Shown here piece after piece: positions 10,112 to 20,240 of a stretch of 64,000 nucleotides of DNA; the stretch's first letter is position 1; the number at the start of each line of letters is the position of its first letter. The position numbers were made by a program, and so were the translations under genes. Location: contig JAQOTA010000050.1 of assembly GCA_029532415.1 (NCBI GenBank), positions 1,054,001-1,118,000 on the forward strand, written 5' to 3'. Under the pieces are notes generated by a model. The model was given only the letters and a program-made list of their open reading frames with translations, was not told where the DNA came from and ran no database searches. The DNA comes from Marasmius tenuissimus (taxonomy: Eukaryota > Basidiomycota > Agaricomycetes > Agaricales > Marasmiaceae).

Positions 10112-13100
10112 GCCCCCAACATCGCATACCCCTTTCAAAATTTCGAAACCCTCGACAGACAGTTCCAAAATCAACTACGATGAACGTTGAAGGCGCTTCG
10201 TTACGATCGACAATGATAGTACACGATCTAAATTCGACTTCCAGCTACGAACGAGCTTCGATTTCATCTAACTCAAACGAAGCGTTCATTATTCAGTCTC
10301 ATTTATTCTCCCTCGTCAACCCATCGTTACCGACACTCGTAGATTGTGGTGCCTCAAGACTATTCATCGATCAAGACGAAGCTCAGAGGTATCCTGAACA
10401 CATAGAGGTACTTACGAGACCTGTAGTTCTGACGTTGTTTGATGGTCAAGACACTTCAGGGGGTTTAATCACACATGCCCTTCGCACAGATTTAGCTTTC
10501 GCGGATGGTACAGTGCACCCAGATGAACAACTTCTCATCACGAAGCTACACCCAGCAGCAAAGGTAGTACTGGGACTGCCCTGGTTACGCAAATATAATC
10601 CACCGATTGACTGGAAAGAGTTGACGGTGACTTTGGGGGGTAAAGAACGCCTGGCAGCAACCCTAACGAGCAGAGTAGCGTTCTCATCTCCTCAGAAACC
10701 TCCCCCTTCCCCTATCGAGTACTCGACGGCAAACATCCGACTAGTTGGCGCTAGAACCCTCTTGGATCTACTTGAAGAAGGCTGTGACGTGTTCCTATTT
10801 GGTGTTCGCCCTTGCCTTTCGAGTACGGACTCCTCACGATTGGCAGCAAACCAAGTCGACCAAGGAACTATATCCGTTGAATTGATGGATCTGGAAGAAC
10901 GTTCAAAATTCGAGAAAATAGTGCCCGAACCCTACCATCAGTTCGAGAAGGTGTTCTCGTCGCTGGAGGCCAAAACTCTGCCGCCACATCGAACTAGTGA
11001 TATACGGATTGATACTATCAATAACGAGTATCCTTCGATAGGTAGAGTCTATAATATGTCGGAACGAGAACTACAAGCGCTAAAAACTCACATAGACGAC
11101 TTGTTGGAGAAGGGTTTTATACGCCCTTCCAACTCCCCAATTGGGGCCCCGGTTTTATTCGCAAAGAAGAAAGATGGGACGTTACGATTGTGTATCGATT
11201 ACCGTGCCCTTAATCGACTTACCAAACGTAATAACTATCCCATTCCGCTCATTGGTAACTTAATTGACCGGCTTCGCAGGTCTACTATCTACACGAAGTT
11301 AGACCTCCGTGCAGGTTATCACAATATACGTGTCGCCGATGGACACGAGTGGAAAACAGCATTCCGAACACGATACGGTGCGTTTGAATATCTGGTCATG
11401 CCATTTGGACTTACCAATGCTCCGTCGGTCTTTCAGCAGTTCATGAATGAGATTTTTCATGACATGGCCGACCTGAATGTTATTGTATACCTCGACGATA
11501 TTCTGATTTACTCAGAGTCAATGGAACAGCACGTTGAGCATGTACAAGAAGTTCTGCGAAGGTTAGAAAGGTATGACTTGCATCTAAAACCGGAGAAGTG
11601 CGAATTTCATACAACCTCAGTGGAGTACCTCGGGGTGATCATCTCCCCCTCAGGAATCAAGATGGACCCCCAGAAGGTACAAGTAATTCAGGATTGGCCT
11701 GTACCTACAACCGTCAAGGAGGTGCAGTCTTTCCTCGGATTTGCAAACTTTTATAGACGGTTCATTGATAATTATTCTGGGATTGTCAAGCCCCTTACTT
11801 CTCTAACATCAAAACGAAAAGAATGGGAGTGGACACCCCAGTGTCAAAGTGTTTTTGAGTTGTTGAAACAGGCGTTCATCGAGGCCCCAATCCTACGCCA
11901 CTTCGATCCAACTCTCCCGATAGTAGTGGAAACTGATTCTTCAGACTATGCTATTGCTTCGATTCTCTCACAACCCCATCCCGAGTCTGATGAGCTTCAT
12001 CCAGTGGCATTCTATGCTCGGAGTATGGTGCCGGCGGAGTTGAACTACGACATTTACGATAAGGAGTTGTTAGCAATTGTTGAATCATTTAAACAGTGGC
12101 GTGCGTACCTTGAAGGTTCTCGATTCTCGGTACAAGTTTATACTGACCATAACAATTTGCAGTTCTTCACAACGACTAAACAGTTAAGTCGTCGTCAAGC
12201 ACGCTGGTCAGAATTCTTGTCCGGCTTTGATTTTGCAATCAACTACCGACCGGGACGTTTGGGATTGAAACCGGATGCTCTGACTCGAAGACCAGATGTA
12301 TATCCCAAGAAATCCTTTCGAGATGCGACGAACGATATCAATAAGAAGATATTGATCAGACCTGAACAGTTGGTTGCTACTCTGGCCGCCAACTTTGTTT
12401 TAAATGAAGACCTCCTAGTCAAGAGAATACGTGAAGCACTGGAGGATGGGCATTGGAGACATGCAAAAGCGTGGATGCTGGAGCATGCCGATGATTTGTA
12501 CAAGATTGAAAATGGAGTCCTCTTACGAAATGGAGTGATCTACGTACCCGATTTCGGAGATTTACGACTGGAGGTCATAAAGTCGCACCACGATCATAAA
12601 CTTAGAGGGCACCCGGGAGTACATTCGACTGTGAACCTAATCCTCCGAGGCTATTACTGGCCCAGAATTCGAAAAGACGTGAAAGGTTATGTGCTATCGT
12701 GTCAGTCGTGTCAAAGAGCTAAATCAGCACGACGTAGACCCTATGGACTGTTGAAACCTCTGCCGATAGCTCAAAGACCTTGGATATCAGTTTCAGTGGA
12801 TCATATCGTTCAGCTACCGGAATCAGAAGGTTGCGACGCGATAATGGTTGTGGTATGTAGATTTTCGAAACAGGCCATCTTCGTTGCATGCCGGACAACT
12901 GATACAGCTGCGGTTTTAGCTCAACAGTTCATACGTTATGTGTTTTCCAAACATGGTTTGCCTGCGAATATCGTTTCAGACAGAGGCGCTACGTTTGTCT
13001 CTAGTTTCTGGCAGTCACTCTGCAAGCTGTTGGAAGTGAGGACTAGTTTATCTACGGCCTATCACCCGCAGACTGACGGACAAACAGAACGTACAAATCA

Positions 13101-14097
13101 GACCCTCGAACAATATTTACGGCTGTTTGTGAGCTATGATCAAGATGATTGGGAGCAATTCCTCCCTCTGGCCGAATTTACTTACAACAACACAACACAT
13201 AGCGCGACCGGGATGTCTCCCTTTTTTGCAAATAAGGGATATCACCCCCGATTGACGCTCTCGTTCAAGGATGTTCCGAGTCATGCTGCTCTATTGGTTG
13301 CAGAGGACCTAGAGGATATGCACGACTATTTAAAGGAACAAATCAAACATGCGAATCTTAGGGCTCAGAGGTACGCCAACCAACATCGCGACAGAACTCC
13401 GGACGAGTTCAAAGTTGGGTCAAAGGTTTGGTTGAATACTATGAATCTAAAAACGAAAAGACCTACCAAGAAACTCGATTCGAAAAAAGTGGGCCCGTAC
13501 GAGATTCTACAACGAGTTTCAACTCATGCATACCGGCTCAAACTTCCTGTCTCTCTTAGAGGAATTCATGACGTATTTCACGTCAGCCTCCTATCCCAAA
13601 GTCATCCTGACCCGTTTCCTCAGCGACGACAACCTCCTCCTCCTCCTATTGAAATTGAAGAAGGAATTCAGGAATATGTTGTTGAGGCGATACTGAATTC
13701 AAAGGGACGGGGTCCAAATATTCAGTACCATGTACGATGGAAGGATTACGATCCTGATGATGACACTTGGGAACGGTTGGAAAATCTTGAAGGAGCCATT
13801 CAAATGGTTCGTGCTTTCCATAAACGTCATCCCCGAAAATCGGCACCTCCCGAAGAGCAACTTTCCGCGATGGAATCACGGAGGGAGAAGCTCTTGCATA
13901 ATTTAGAGGAAGGATCAGAATCTGTGAGTGATCAAGGGTTTGACTCATCAGATGGAAGGGGGAAATTGATTCAAGAAGAAACAGTATCCCCGCAGCCTAG
14001 TGGTGAGTCGCAATCTGAGTTGATTGAATCTCAAAATGTCGAGCAGACACTGGAACCTACTCAACTACGACGTTCCCGTCGTTTGCAAGTCCAATAA
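10045..14097 (+). CDS. pol: Element 1 Pol: protease-RT-RNase H-integrase-chromodomain
   Basis: Polyprotein that copies the element RNA and integrates the DNA. The frame is open from 10045 and overlaps gag by 67 nt; the first ATG is at 10180 (used for numbering). In order: aspartic protease with DCGAS at 55; reverse transcriptase with YLDD at 437-440; RNase H starting with the ETDSSDYAIA segment near 585; integrase with an HHCC zinc finger from about 803, then the catalytic triad D874, D934, E970 (35 residues between the last two); a GPY/F-like module (VGPYEIL); and a chromodomain at about 1163-1220 with VRWKDY and TWE aromatic positions. The chromodomain suggests targeting to modified histone H3. 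No internal stop or frameshift was seen. Expression is expected by -1 frameshifting rather than from its own ATG. Confidence 0.97.
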   Translation, partial: RWSRPRVGKRAGDSGPREGRELSPQHRIPLSKFRNPRQTVPKSTTMNVEGASLRSTMIVHDLNSTSSYERASISSNSNEAFIIQSHLFSLVNPSLPTLVDCGASRLFIDQDEAQRYPEHIEVLTRPVVLTLFDGQDTSGGLITHALRTDLAFADGTVHPDEQLLITKLHPAAKVVLGLPWLRKYNPPIDWKELTVTLGGKERLAATLTSRVAFSSPQKPPPSPIEYSTANIRLVGARTLLDLLEEGCDVFLFGVRPCLSSTDSSRLAANQVDQGTISVELMDLEERSKFEKIVPEPYHQFEKVFSSLEAKTLPPHRTSDIRIDTINNEYPSIGRVYNMSERELQALKTHIDDLLEKGFIRPSNSPIGAPVLFAKKKDGTLRLCIDYRALNRLTKRNNYPIPLIGNLIDRLRRSTIYTKLDLRAGYHNIRVADGHEWKTAFRTRYGAFEYLVMPFGLTNAPSVFQQFMNEIFHDMADLNVIVYLDDILIYSESMEQHVEHVQEVLRRLERYDLHLKPEKCEFHTTSVEYLGVIISPSGIKMDPQKVQVIQDWPVPTTVKEVQSFLGFANFYRRFIDNYSGIVKPLTSLTSKRKEWEWTPQCQSVFELLKQAFIEAPILRHFDPTLPIVVETDSSDYAIASILSQPHPESDELHPVAFYARSMVPAELNYDIYDKELLAIVESFKQWRAYLEGSRFSVQVYTDHNNLQFFTTTKQLSRRQARWSEFLSGFDFAINYRPGRLGLKPDALTRRPDVYPKKSFRDATNDINKKILIRPEQLVATLAANFVLNEDLLVKRIREALEDGHWRHAKAWMLEHADDLYKIENGVLLRNGVIYVPDFGDLRLEVIKSHHDHKLRGHPGVHSTVNLILRGYYWPRIRKDVKGYVLSCQSCQRAKSARRRPYGLLKPLPIAQRPWISVSVDHIVQLPESEGCDAIMVVVCRFSKQAIFVACRTTDTAAVLAQQFIRYVFSKHGLPANIVSDRGATFVSSFWQSLCKLLEVRTSLSTAYHPQTDGQTERTNQTLEQYLRLFVSYDQDDWEQFLPLAEFTYNNTTHSATGMSPFFANKGYHPRLTLSFKDVPSHAALLVAEDLEDMHDYLKEQIKHANLRAQRYANQHRDRTPDEFKVGSKVWLNTMNLKTKRPTKKLDSKKVGPYEILQRVSTHAYRLKLPVSLRGIHDVFHVSLLSQSHPDPFPQRRQPPPPPIEIEEGIQEYVVEAILNSKGRGPNIQYHVRWKDYDPDDDTWERLENLEGAIQMVRAFHKRHPRKSAPPEEQLSAMESRREKLLHNLEEGSESVSDQGFDSSDGRGKLIQEETVSPQPSGESQSELIESQNVEQTLEPTQLRRSRRLQVQ
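10066..10116 (+). promoter_or_regulatory. -1 ribosomal frameshift signal, gag to pol
   Basis: The slippery heptamer G GGA AAC (10066-10072) sits in the correct Gag phase. After a 5-nt spacer (10073-10077) comes a stem: GGGG-A-CTCAG (10078-10087) pairs with CTGAG-CCCC (10108-10116), nine pairs with one bulged A and a 20-nt loop. The stem spans the gag stop (10109-10111). The pol frame is -1 relative to gag and is open from 10045, so slippage gives a continuous fusion. GAAGGG in the loop (10096-10101) could pair with CCCTTT (10130-10135) as a pseudoknot. Heptamer, spacing and structure all match the classical rules; function is inferred. Confidence 0.85.
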
Positions 14098-14238
14098 AGG
14101 TACACAGATTGTTCGATTCATTTACACGAGATACAATTACATGACATTCATTCGGAGTCTTGGGAAAGGCGAACGAGAAGATCTGAGTAATCATCGGATC
14201 AGTATTGAGAAAAGAGAAGTCAGGAAGACGTGAATGAC

Positions 14239-15550
14239 CTAATTGTCAGAGCTGGAGACTTGAGACCACTCGGCAGAGCCGTTGGTGGCAGAAGTCGATG
14301 CAGAGGACGAAGGACGAGTCAAAAAGGAACGGACAGGAGCAAGATTGACACGGAAGGGACGACGGTCAATGTTGGGCGAAGTAAAGCGTCTAAAAAAGGT
14401 AATCAGTTATCTGGGCATAGAGTTGATAACAAATGGACGTACTTTACAAGTCCAAGGACTCCCATGAGGTGTCGAGCGCGACTTCCTTCTGCAGCCTTGG
14501 CGAGTTCACGTTCAACTGTGTTCTCGTCCATGCTACCAGTGATCTCGAGACTTGCTGTTTCGACCTTATCAACGAAGGTGACAACCTCCTCAGTCAACCT
14601 AATGACTCGCTGAACACATCCAACTATTTCTTGATATTGGGTGTCGGCACTAAGACCCGAAACGTCGGGAACGCCAGGGACACCATTTAGACGAGAAAGC
14701 ATTACGGAGAGCTCCCAGTGCATGCGACGGTGCATGCCCTGAAGCTCGGGAAATGCATGGATAGCATTGCCTCGACGATACTTGAAACCCTCTCGGGCAC
14801 AAAAGACGAGCCGCTTCTTTGTCGTTGTGAGGACTCGTTCTAATTCGTCTATGAAACGTTGACAATAGGTCAGAAACAGGAAGTCTATAAGCATGATAGA
14901 GATATACACTCACTTTTGTCACTCTCAGCCCTCTCGAAATCTCCTTTGGTTCTTTCGACCACCTCACGGACCTCTTCAAGCTCCCTCTGAGTCCGTTGGA
15001 GTATCTCTTGGAGAGGGTTAACCTGCGCTTTGAGAGCGCTGGCCTCTTTCTTGTAGTGCTCCTGAAGACTAATTGACCAATACGGTTAAGACAAATCAGT
15101 TGGAAGAAATTATCATAACTTACCGACTCAGAACCGTGTTGCGGGCCAGAGAGTGACGAAGAGTCGTGGTGGCAATCTCATGGGTACGCTCAAGCTCTTG
15201 AAGACGACTGGGACCATGAAAACAAAAATCAATTTCGGCAGTCAGAGCGATAATAGAACAAATTACTTACCCGTTGCGAACACGAAGGCTCGCTTGCAGG
15301 GCATCGATGGTCGAGGTTAAGCTCGACAAGAAGGTGTCGAATGAAAGGTGAGGGCCGAACTGCTCTCGGAGAACTGTGAGCGCATGCTCACGTACTCTGG
15401 GTGAGGGAAAGTGAGAAATAATTTACACGCCTAGATATTGTAGGCGACTCACTGTGCGCTAGCGTTGGAGTCCTCGATGTCAACACCAGGATTATTGACA
15501 TTGGCCGCAAGGGTCATGGTCGGAGCAACGGGGGAAGTGTTGGAGGACAT
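14239..15550 (-). CDS. Antisense six-exon gene inside Element 1 (339 aa)
   Basis: A complete spliced gene running opposite to gag-pol, between pol and the 3' LTR. Exons (minus strand): 15550-15453, 15396-15271, 15207-15124, 15068-14914, 14848-14443, 14389-14239. All five introns are 53-65 nt with GT..AG ends, and every junction keeps phase, giving 340 codons including the stop. The protein has a short Ser/Thr/Pro-rich start, a long heptad-rich segment (about 60-170) likely to be a coiled coil, a less charged middle with YRRGNAIHAFPELQGM, and a Ser-rich tail. No domain is recognised. A TATA box lies about 95 bp upstream. Antisense introns cannot be spliced from the sense genomic RNA, which explains how they persist through retrotransposition. 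Function unknown; regulation of the element or of host chromatin is speculation. Confidence 0.85.
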
Positions 15551-15641
15551 AGCAGGATGCAGAAAATCACAGAAGAAAATAGAGGACAGAGAAAACGATG
15601 CAGAGGACTGCTGATGAAAGATATTGGTCGAAAATGGGTCA

Positions 15642-15650
15642 CCTTTTATA
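15642..15650 (-). promoter_or_regulatory. TATA box of the Element 1 antisense gene
   Basis: TATAAAAGG on the minus strand, 92-100 nt upstream of the antisense ATG at 15550. The intervening leader contains no ATG on the minus strand that I can see. It implies an independent promoter facing away from the 3' LTR. Confidence 0.6.
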
Positions 15651-15965
15651 CACTAAGGAGACCCAGTATTCGGTTAGTCCCGATAATAATTTCTCTTGAA
15701 AATTATTTCCTTTTTTCTTTCTGAGTTCCTAGAACGAGTGTCGAGAGTCTTTGTCTTCAGAACGCGTCAAGTGGGACCGGTGGCTGATACAATGTGGCAC
15801 CACCCCGAAGAAGCGCATTAGTGACGGTTTGGCTCCACAAATCAAGAGATTTACCTTTTCAGACAGACAATACGTTGAACTGGTACGCTCAGTCCTAATT
15901 CAACAAGCTTCTTTGACTTCCCAAATTCATTCGCGGTAGGGATTTGGGCCTCGAGGAGGGAGTGA

Positions 15966-16855
15966 TGTTACGGATCGTGACAGTTGACTCCCGAATTTCC
16001 GAGAACACATTGAACACCCGAGATGTGTCATGTCAGGATACCGGGAAGGTAACAAACTCCCAGAGTCTTCTGTAGGACCCCGAGACTGCATAAATTACCG
16101 ACAAACGACCGCTTAGACCGCGCGTGGGGTCACAAGATTGTGAGTAGACCTCTTGGTACCCCGAAAAGGGGCTAGATCACGTTCGGGGTCCCCATATATT
16201 TACTCCACCATATGCCCTTTGCCCAGATTCGACCCCGGGGACTCACAAATCCCAAATTATTCGACTTTCATTGCTTTCGAGACCCCAGGAATTTACCCAA
16301 ATAGGCCTCCCGAGATACCCGAAAACCTAGGTCAGCTGTTGTAAAGCTGTTCAACTCGTTGAATAGCTTTGCCGGGTTCACGGAGACCGTGTCCCGGGAG
16401 TCTAGACCATTCCCGAGGACTTACAGGCCAGTACATATAAGCTGTGCGTGTGTATTCTGTAGGTAGAAATTGTATAAAAGGCGTGAGGTTTCTCTCGAAA
16501 CCTCAGCCTTGATATTGCCGTTGCCCTCTCTTTTGTATCCCCTGAGTCTTCTAGAGTAGAGCCTTAGCTCCTCTTCAGTTCCCTTGCTGCTTTTCCGATT
16601 TTCTCGGTCTTTTCTTGAGTCTTGGAGACTCTCGCAGTCTCAATAAGTATATCTTAAGTCCCCGTGTAAGTATTCTAGATATTATTGTATTTCTACCTAC
16701 TGTTACAAGTAGCTAGACCTGCAATTGTATTCTAATAGCTGTCATTTTGCTGCCTCAATCCCTCTTGGTTTGCTGTGTTAGTTCATACGCCGCCGTATAA
16801 GTCTTAAAACCGTACCTTGTTACGTGCATCGGTCAGAGTGTAGAGTCCGTAAAAT
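15966..16855 (+). repeat. Element 1 3' LTR
   Basis: Second LTR copy, identical by eye to 4344-5233. It is preceded by the purine-rich GAGGAGGGA stretch and followed by GTAG, the right target-site copy. Confidence 0.95.
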
Positions 16856-17021
16856 GTAGTAGTCATTTGATACCCAATGCTGAAGGGTGTTGGTGGGTGG
16901 GTCGCGAAAAAGAGAGACAAGAGAACGAGCAATGAGCGGAAAGATGAGCGCAGAAGCCAAATGTGTCAACGCGTCGTTTAGACGCAGAGCGCTAAACGCC
17001 TGTCGAGCGCTCATCTTCCGC

Positions 17022-19726
17022 TGTAAAGCGCCACTCGCGGTGTATAATAAAATCTAACTCGTAGGTCAAATCCTCCCAACACTCAAGAGTGTAGCTGAAG
17101 GGTGCGGGAATCGGGGATCGGCGTTGATCGTAGGTTCCGCTCTTAGCCAGACTGCAATAGTAGGCTGAAGAAAATCTGACTCAAGAAACTATCCAACTAA
17201 GGTAGCTTCGCCTCTGAAACCAGTTCGGAGGTCAAAAGTGGGGTTCGGAAGAGAGGTTTATAGGTTGCTTCGGGGAGCGTAGAGTTTTGTTTGGTGCTTC
17301 GGAAGTGCGTTCTTAGGCTTCAACTAGCTTCAGAACCACTCGAACAGCGAGGGGTAACAAGACAATCAAATCAAACAATGGCAATAAGACTCCAATCAAG
17401 TCTGTCAATGACCGAAGACCAACTGTCAACGGCGAACAATATCCTCAGCCCAATTAGCTTCGGAAGTTCAACAATAGCTCAGCCAGTCAAGTCGGCGTCG
17501 CAGACAAACAATGCAAAGTCAAGGTCAAGCAAGTGTTCAATGGATTTTCTAGGTTTGGGCAAACAAAGTTCTATTCCGTTCTAATGTCTCTCCAGAAGCG
17601 CTCCCGAGTCAACTGACTACCCAACAAGTGGAATAGCTTCGTATCCTCTGAATACTAATCGTACGGATTGCTTGGGGATTCTTGATGAAAACCCCACTGC
17701 TTATATACCCTAGGAGGCTCTAATTCTACCTAATTGTACAAATATCGAAGAAATCATGCCTCGGAGGCATAAACTACCTACTTTGGAATATACTTGGAGA
17801 GTTTTGTGTTTAATCTACGCTTTTGAACCCCAAAGTCAAAACCAATAATTTGCTTCAGAAGTATCATCAGCCTCGAACATTCTCTAACATTCTTTTCTTC
17901 CGGGTCTCTCCTATCAATGGTTCCGTTCTCCCTATCTGCCTCCGCAGCAGTGATGCTCCGGTTCCAGACTCTTCAATCATCATAGGTCATCCTGTTCTGT
18001 CTGCCTCCGAAGCATATACTCCCTTCATCTGAAGCAACGTACTGCCTCCGAAGTGCTAGTAGGTACCTATATTCCTCGAGTTACCCAGCCATCCGCAGCC
18101 AGGTCGATGTCCTTTCTGTAGGTCGGATAGCTCTGACACCCTACCACCCATATGGTCGCCCCACTATATCCAATCCTGGTACCTTAGATACCGGGTAATA
18201 GTTCAATGGTTCAGCCAGAACTCCTACTCGATTCTTCGGTACACCATTCCTTTCTTTCTCAGTCCCCTGCCCTCCAATGCAGTCAAGCGCTGCGTATGGC
18301 TACCAGCACCAACTATGTCCTTTGTACAGTCAATATCTCCATGTACGAGTACAGTGGAGGTACAGCTATGGGGCAATTCCTTTGATCACTTCTCGATCAT
18401 TGTTTAGCGCCCAGTGCCTGGTTCGGATCCACGCCTCCGAAGCGCTAATTTCCTGGTTTCCGAAGTAAAATTTCCACTTCTGCGGCAAGTCCAGAGGTCA
18501 GTATAAGCAAATACTAGGTCGCCCCAGTTCCTTGCTTACTTTTCCCCGAGCGCACTATGGCACGCTTGCACAATATTGAAGATCACTTCCGCAACTTGCT
18601 CTATAGTAAGTCTCTCAATTTTCTAAACTCCGAGGCGGCTTGCTGACTCCCTCTTCAGGGTTGTATAAGCTCTGGTGGTATCCAGAAGACTACTCTAATA
18701 AGATCAAGGAGCGCCGCATCATCCTACCCATTCCACTCGACGCAGAACGAGAGGCTATCCTCAGAATCATCTTCCAGCATTTCTTCCTCAGTCGCCATAG
18801 ATCCATCTACTGGGGCTACGTGATTCGTTACGACATGATCCAGGACGAAATCTATCTCTGCGAGGACACCTTTGACCACTTTATTCCTCACGACGCCAGG
18901 TCTGTTATTGACATGGTCGCCGAGTCCATTGCTCGAGTTGGTTTCCTCGACTTCAAAACCGCTCGTACTCCTGGAGCCGTCAACGCTTGGATCGACGCCG
19001 TCGTCAGCTGTGCTGAGTGCCCAGCACCTCCGAAGCTTGACTATACCAAGCTCTCGTTCTTCCAATATTCCCCTGTCATGGGTCGTTGGCTCTCTCGATC
19101 CTTTTCTTTCTATAATCCTATTTTATGCGATCCATTCTATACCGATTATCTAGATCATGAAACCTTCATTGATTCTTATTATCCTGAAGATTCCGACGTA
19201 GATAATTACTTCGGTTGGGATGAGGTAGCTCTAGCCAATATGGATGACTAGCGTAACCTGTAGTATACCTAGTATACTTGAATCAATCATGCCTCCGAGG
19301 CGAGGCCTCGACCTTATACCAAGCTTCTGAGGCTCGACTTAGTCTCGCTTTCCGACCATCCATGCTTCCGCGGTGACCTCCTCTGTCTATCCCTACTAGT
19401 ACGGGTCTTCGTTAAATCTGATTCTGTTATTCTAATCCTTAGTACGATGCCTCCGAGCCACTGGAGATATTCCCTTGTTATGACTACAGGTCCTAGTCGT
19501 GCCTCCGAAGTGATACTTTCGTCAGTTATACGACTCCTACAGTTTTCAGAGATAAGGAGAGACGCCTCCGAGGCGCTATTCTTTCCTTATGCTAGGATCT
19601 GAGCCTTTTACTAGCCGCTCGGGACTCGCTCTAGTACTCGTATTACCTAGTCATTTCTTATCTGTTTTATGCTAAAATCGCACAAAAACAAGGCTCCGAA
19701 GCTGCTTTTTAATAGCAGGCGCTACA
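17022..19726 (-). repeat. Element 2 3' LTR (2705 bp)
   Basis: Matches 34454-37158. Most of its length is near-identical to the other LTR (one difference noticed in the first 720 bp), but about 17740-18960 differs at many positions. Contains an intact antisense gene (18557-19251). Followed at 19727 by TCTCCCCCAAAGCAAAA, the polypurine tract when read on the element's sense strand. Confidence 0.95.
18557..19251 (+). CDS. LTR-encoded two-exon protein, copy 1 (213 aa)
   Basis: Exon 1 is 18557-18605 and exon 2 is 18659-19251, separated by a 53-nt GT..AG intron; together 642 nt, exactly 214 codons. The product begins MARLHNIEDHFRNLL, is rich in aromatic residues (WWYPEDY, YWGYVIRYD), and ends in an acidic tail (YYPEDSDVDNYFGWDEVA). 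No domain recognised. It lies in U3 of the LTR on the strand opposite to gag-pol, so it is transcribed towards the element interior from this LTR. A GTATAAG element sits about 60 bp upstream of the ATG. The copy in the other LTR is also intact and has the same splice structure, with several amino-acid substitutions, which suggests selection for protein function. Role unknown. Confidence 0.8.
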
Positions 19727-19762
19727 TCTCCCCCAAAGCAAAATCCAGACCGTCCCCGGTCT
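19727..19762. promoter_or_regulatory. Polypurine tract and hairpin, module copy 1
   Basis: TCTCCCCCAAAGCAAAA (19727-19743) abuts the 3' LTR; on the sense strand it reads as a G-rich polypurine tract, the usual plus-strand primer. Three bases later AGACCG-TCCC-CGGTCT (19747-19762) can form a 6-bp hairpin. The same 17-mer followed by a hairpin with the same TCCC loop but a different stem occurs at 23834-23872. Confidence 0.7.
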
Positions 19763-20177
19763 AGTGTTTGTACGAGCAGAGGGGTTTTAGCGCGCATCCT
19801 TCCTTCTTTATTGACGGTTTCCCACGCCATCAGACGACTTCCGACCCTCTGTTCTTCAGAGGTATGTCTTCCAATTAATTTCCGCTGGTCAGAGTACGGC
19901 CGATCACTCGTTGCTAGGGCGATCTGATCTTACCCGGGTCCCAGAACCTTCCCCAATATTCCATTTCCAAATTGAGTGAACTTCCAATCATCCTAGTGAC
20001 TTCGAATGGTTCAACTTCCAAGTCACGAATATTTCTAAGTCCATCAGTCAGCCTCTGAAGTCATAGTTGAGTCAGACTGCGAAGGTTCCCGTCGGCTATT
20101 CCCGTAGGTCACGCAAATTGCCGAATGTGGCGGTTGTGGTTGAGTTTTGAACTTAGCCGAGGGGGTGCTTCTGAGGC
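19763..20177. other. Upstream region of antisense gene b
   Basis: About 415 bp without an ORF between the hairpin and the TATA box. It contains several variants of the dispersed GCTTC/GAAGC-type motif; nothing else is recognisable. Confidence 0.4.
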
Positions 20178-20185
20178 TATATAAG
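20178..20185 (+). promoter_or_regulatory. TATA box of antisense gene b
   Basis: TATATAAG, 56-63 nt before the ATG at 20241, directly preceded by GTGCTTCTGAGGC. The promoter of gene c (23967) has the same GTGCTTCTGAGG block immediately before its TATA box. Confidence 0.65.
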
Positions 20186-20240
20186 ACTTGCGTTTTTCTC
20201 GCTAAGTCCCCATATTTTCCCCACTTCCGCAGACTCCCCA

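Larger units (their letters stand above)
4344..16855 (+). mobile_element. Element 1: full-length Ty3/gypsy chromovirus
   Basis: A complete LTR retrotransposon of about 12.5 kb: 890-bp LTRs, primer-binding site, gag, pol (protease, reverse transcriptase, RNase H, integrase, chromodomain), a reverse-strand gene, and a polypurine stretch (GAGGAGGGA at 15953) just before the 3' LTR. GTAG flanks both ends (4340-4343 and 16856-16859). The domain order protease-RT-RNase H-integrase-chromodomain is that of chromoviruses in the Ty3 (Metaviridae) group. The two LTRs look identical by eye and all frames are open, so insertion is recent and the copy may be active. Only about 160 bp separate it from Element 2. 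Confidence 0.97.

Noticed and set aside
17291..17584. 97-codon ORF in each Element 2 LTR (also 34723-35016)
   Set aside because: Starts with a non-ATG codon on the strand opposite to the AUG-free sense leader; it is better explained by composition there than as a gene, although its identity in both LTRs was noted.
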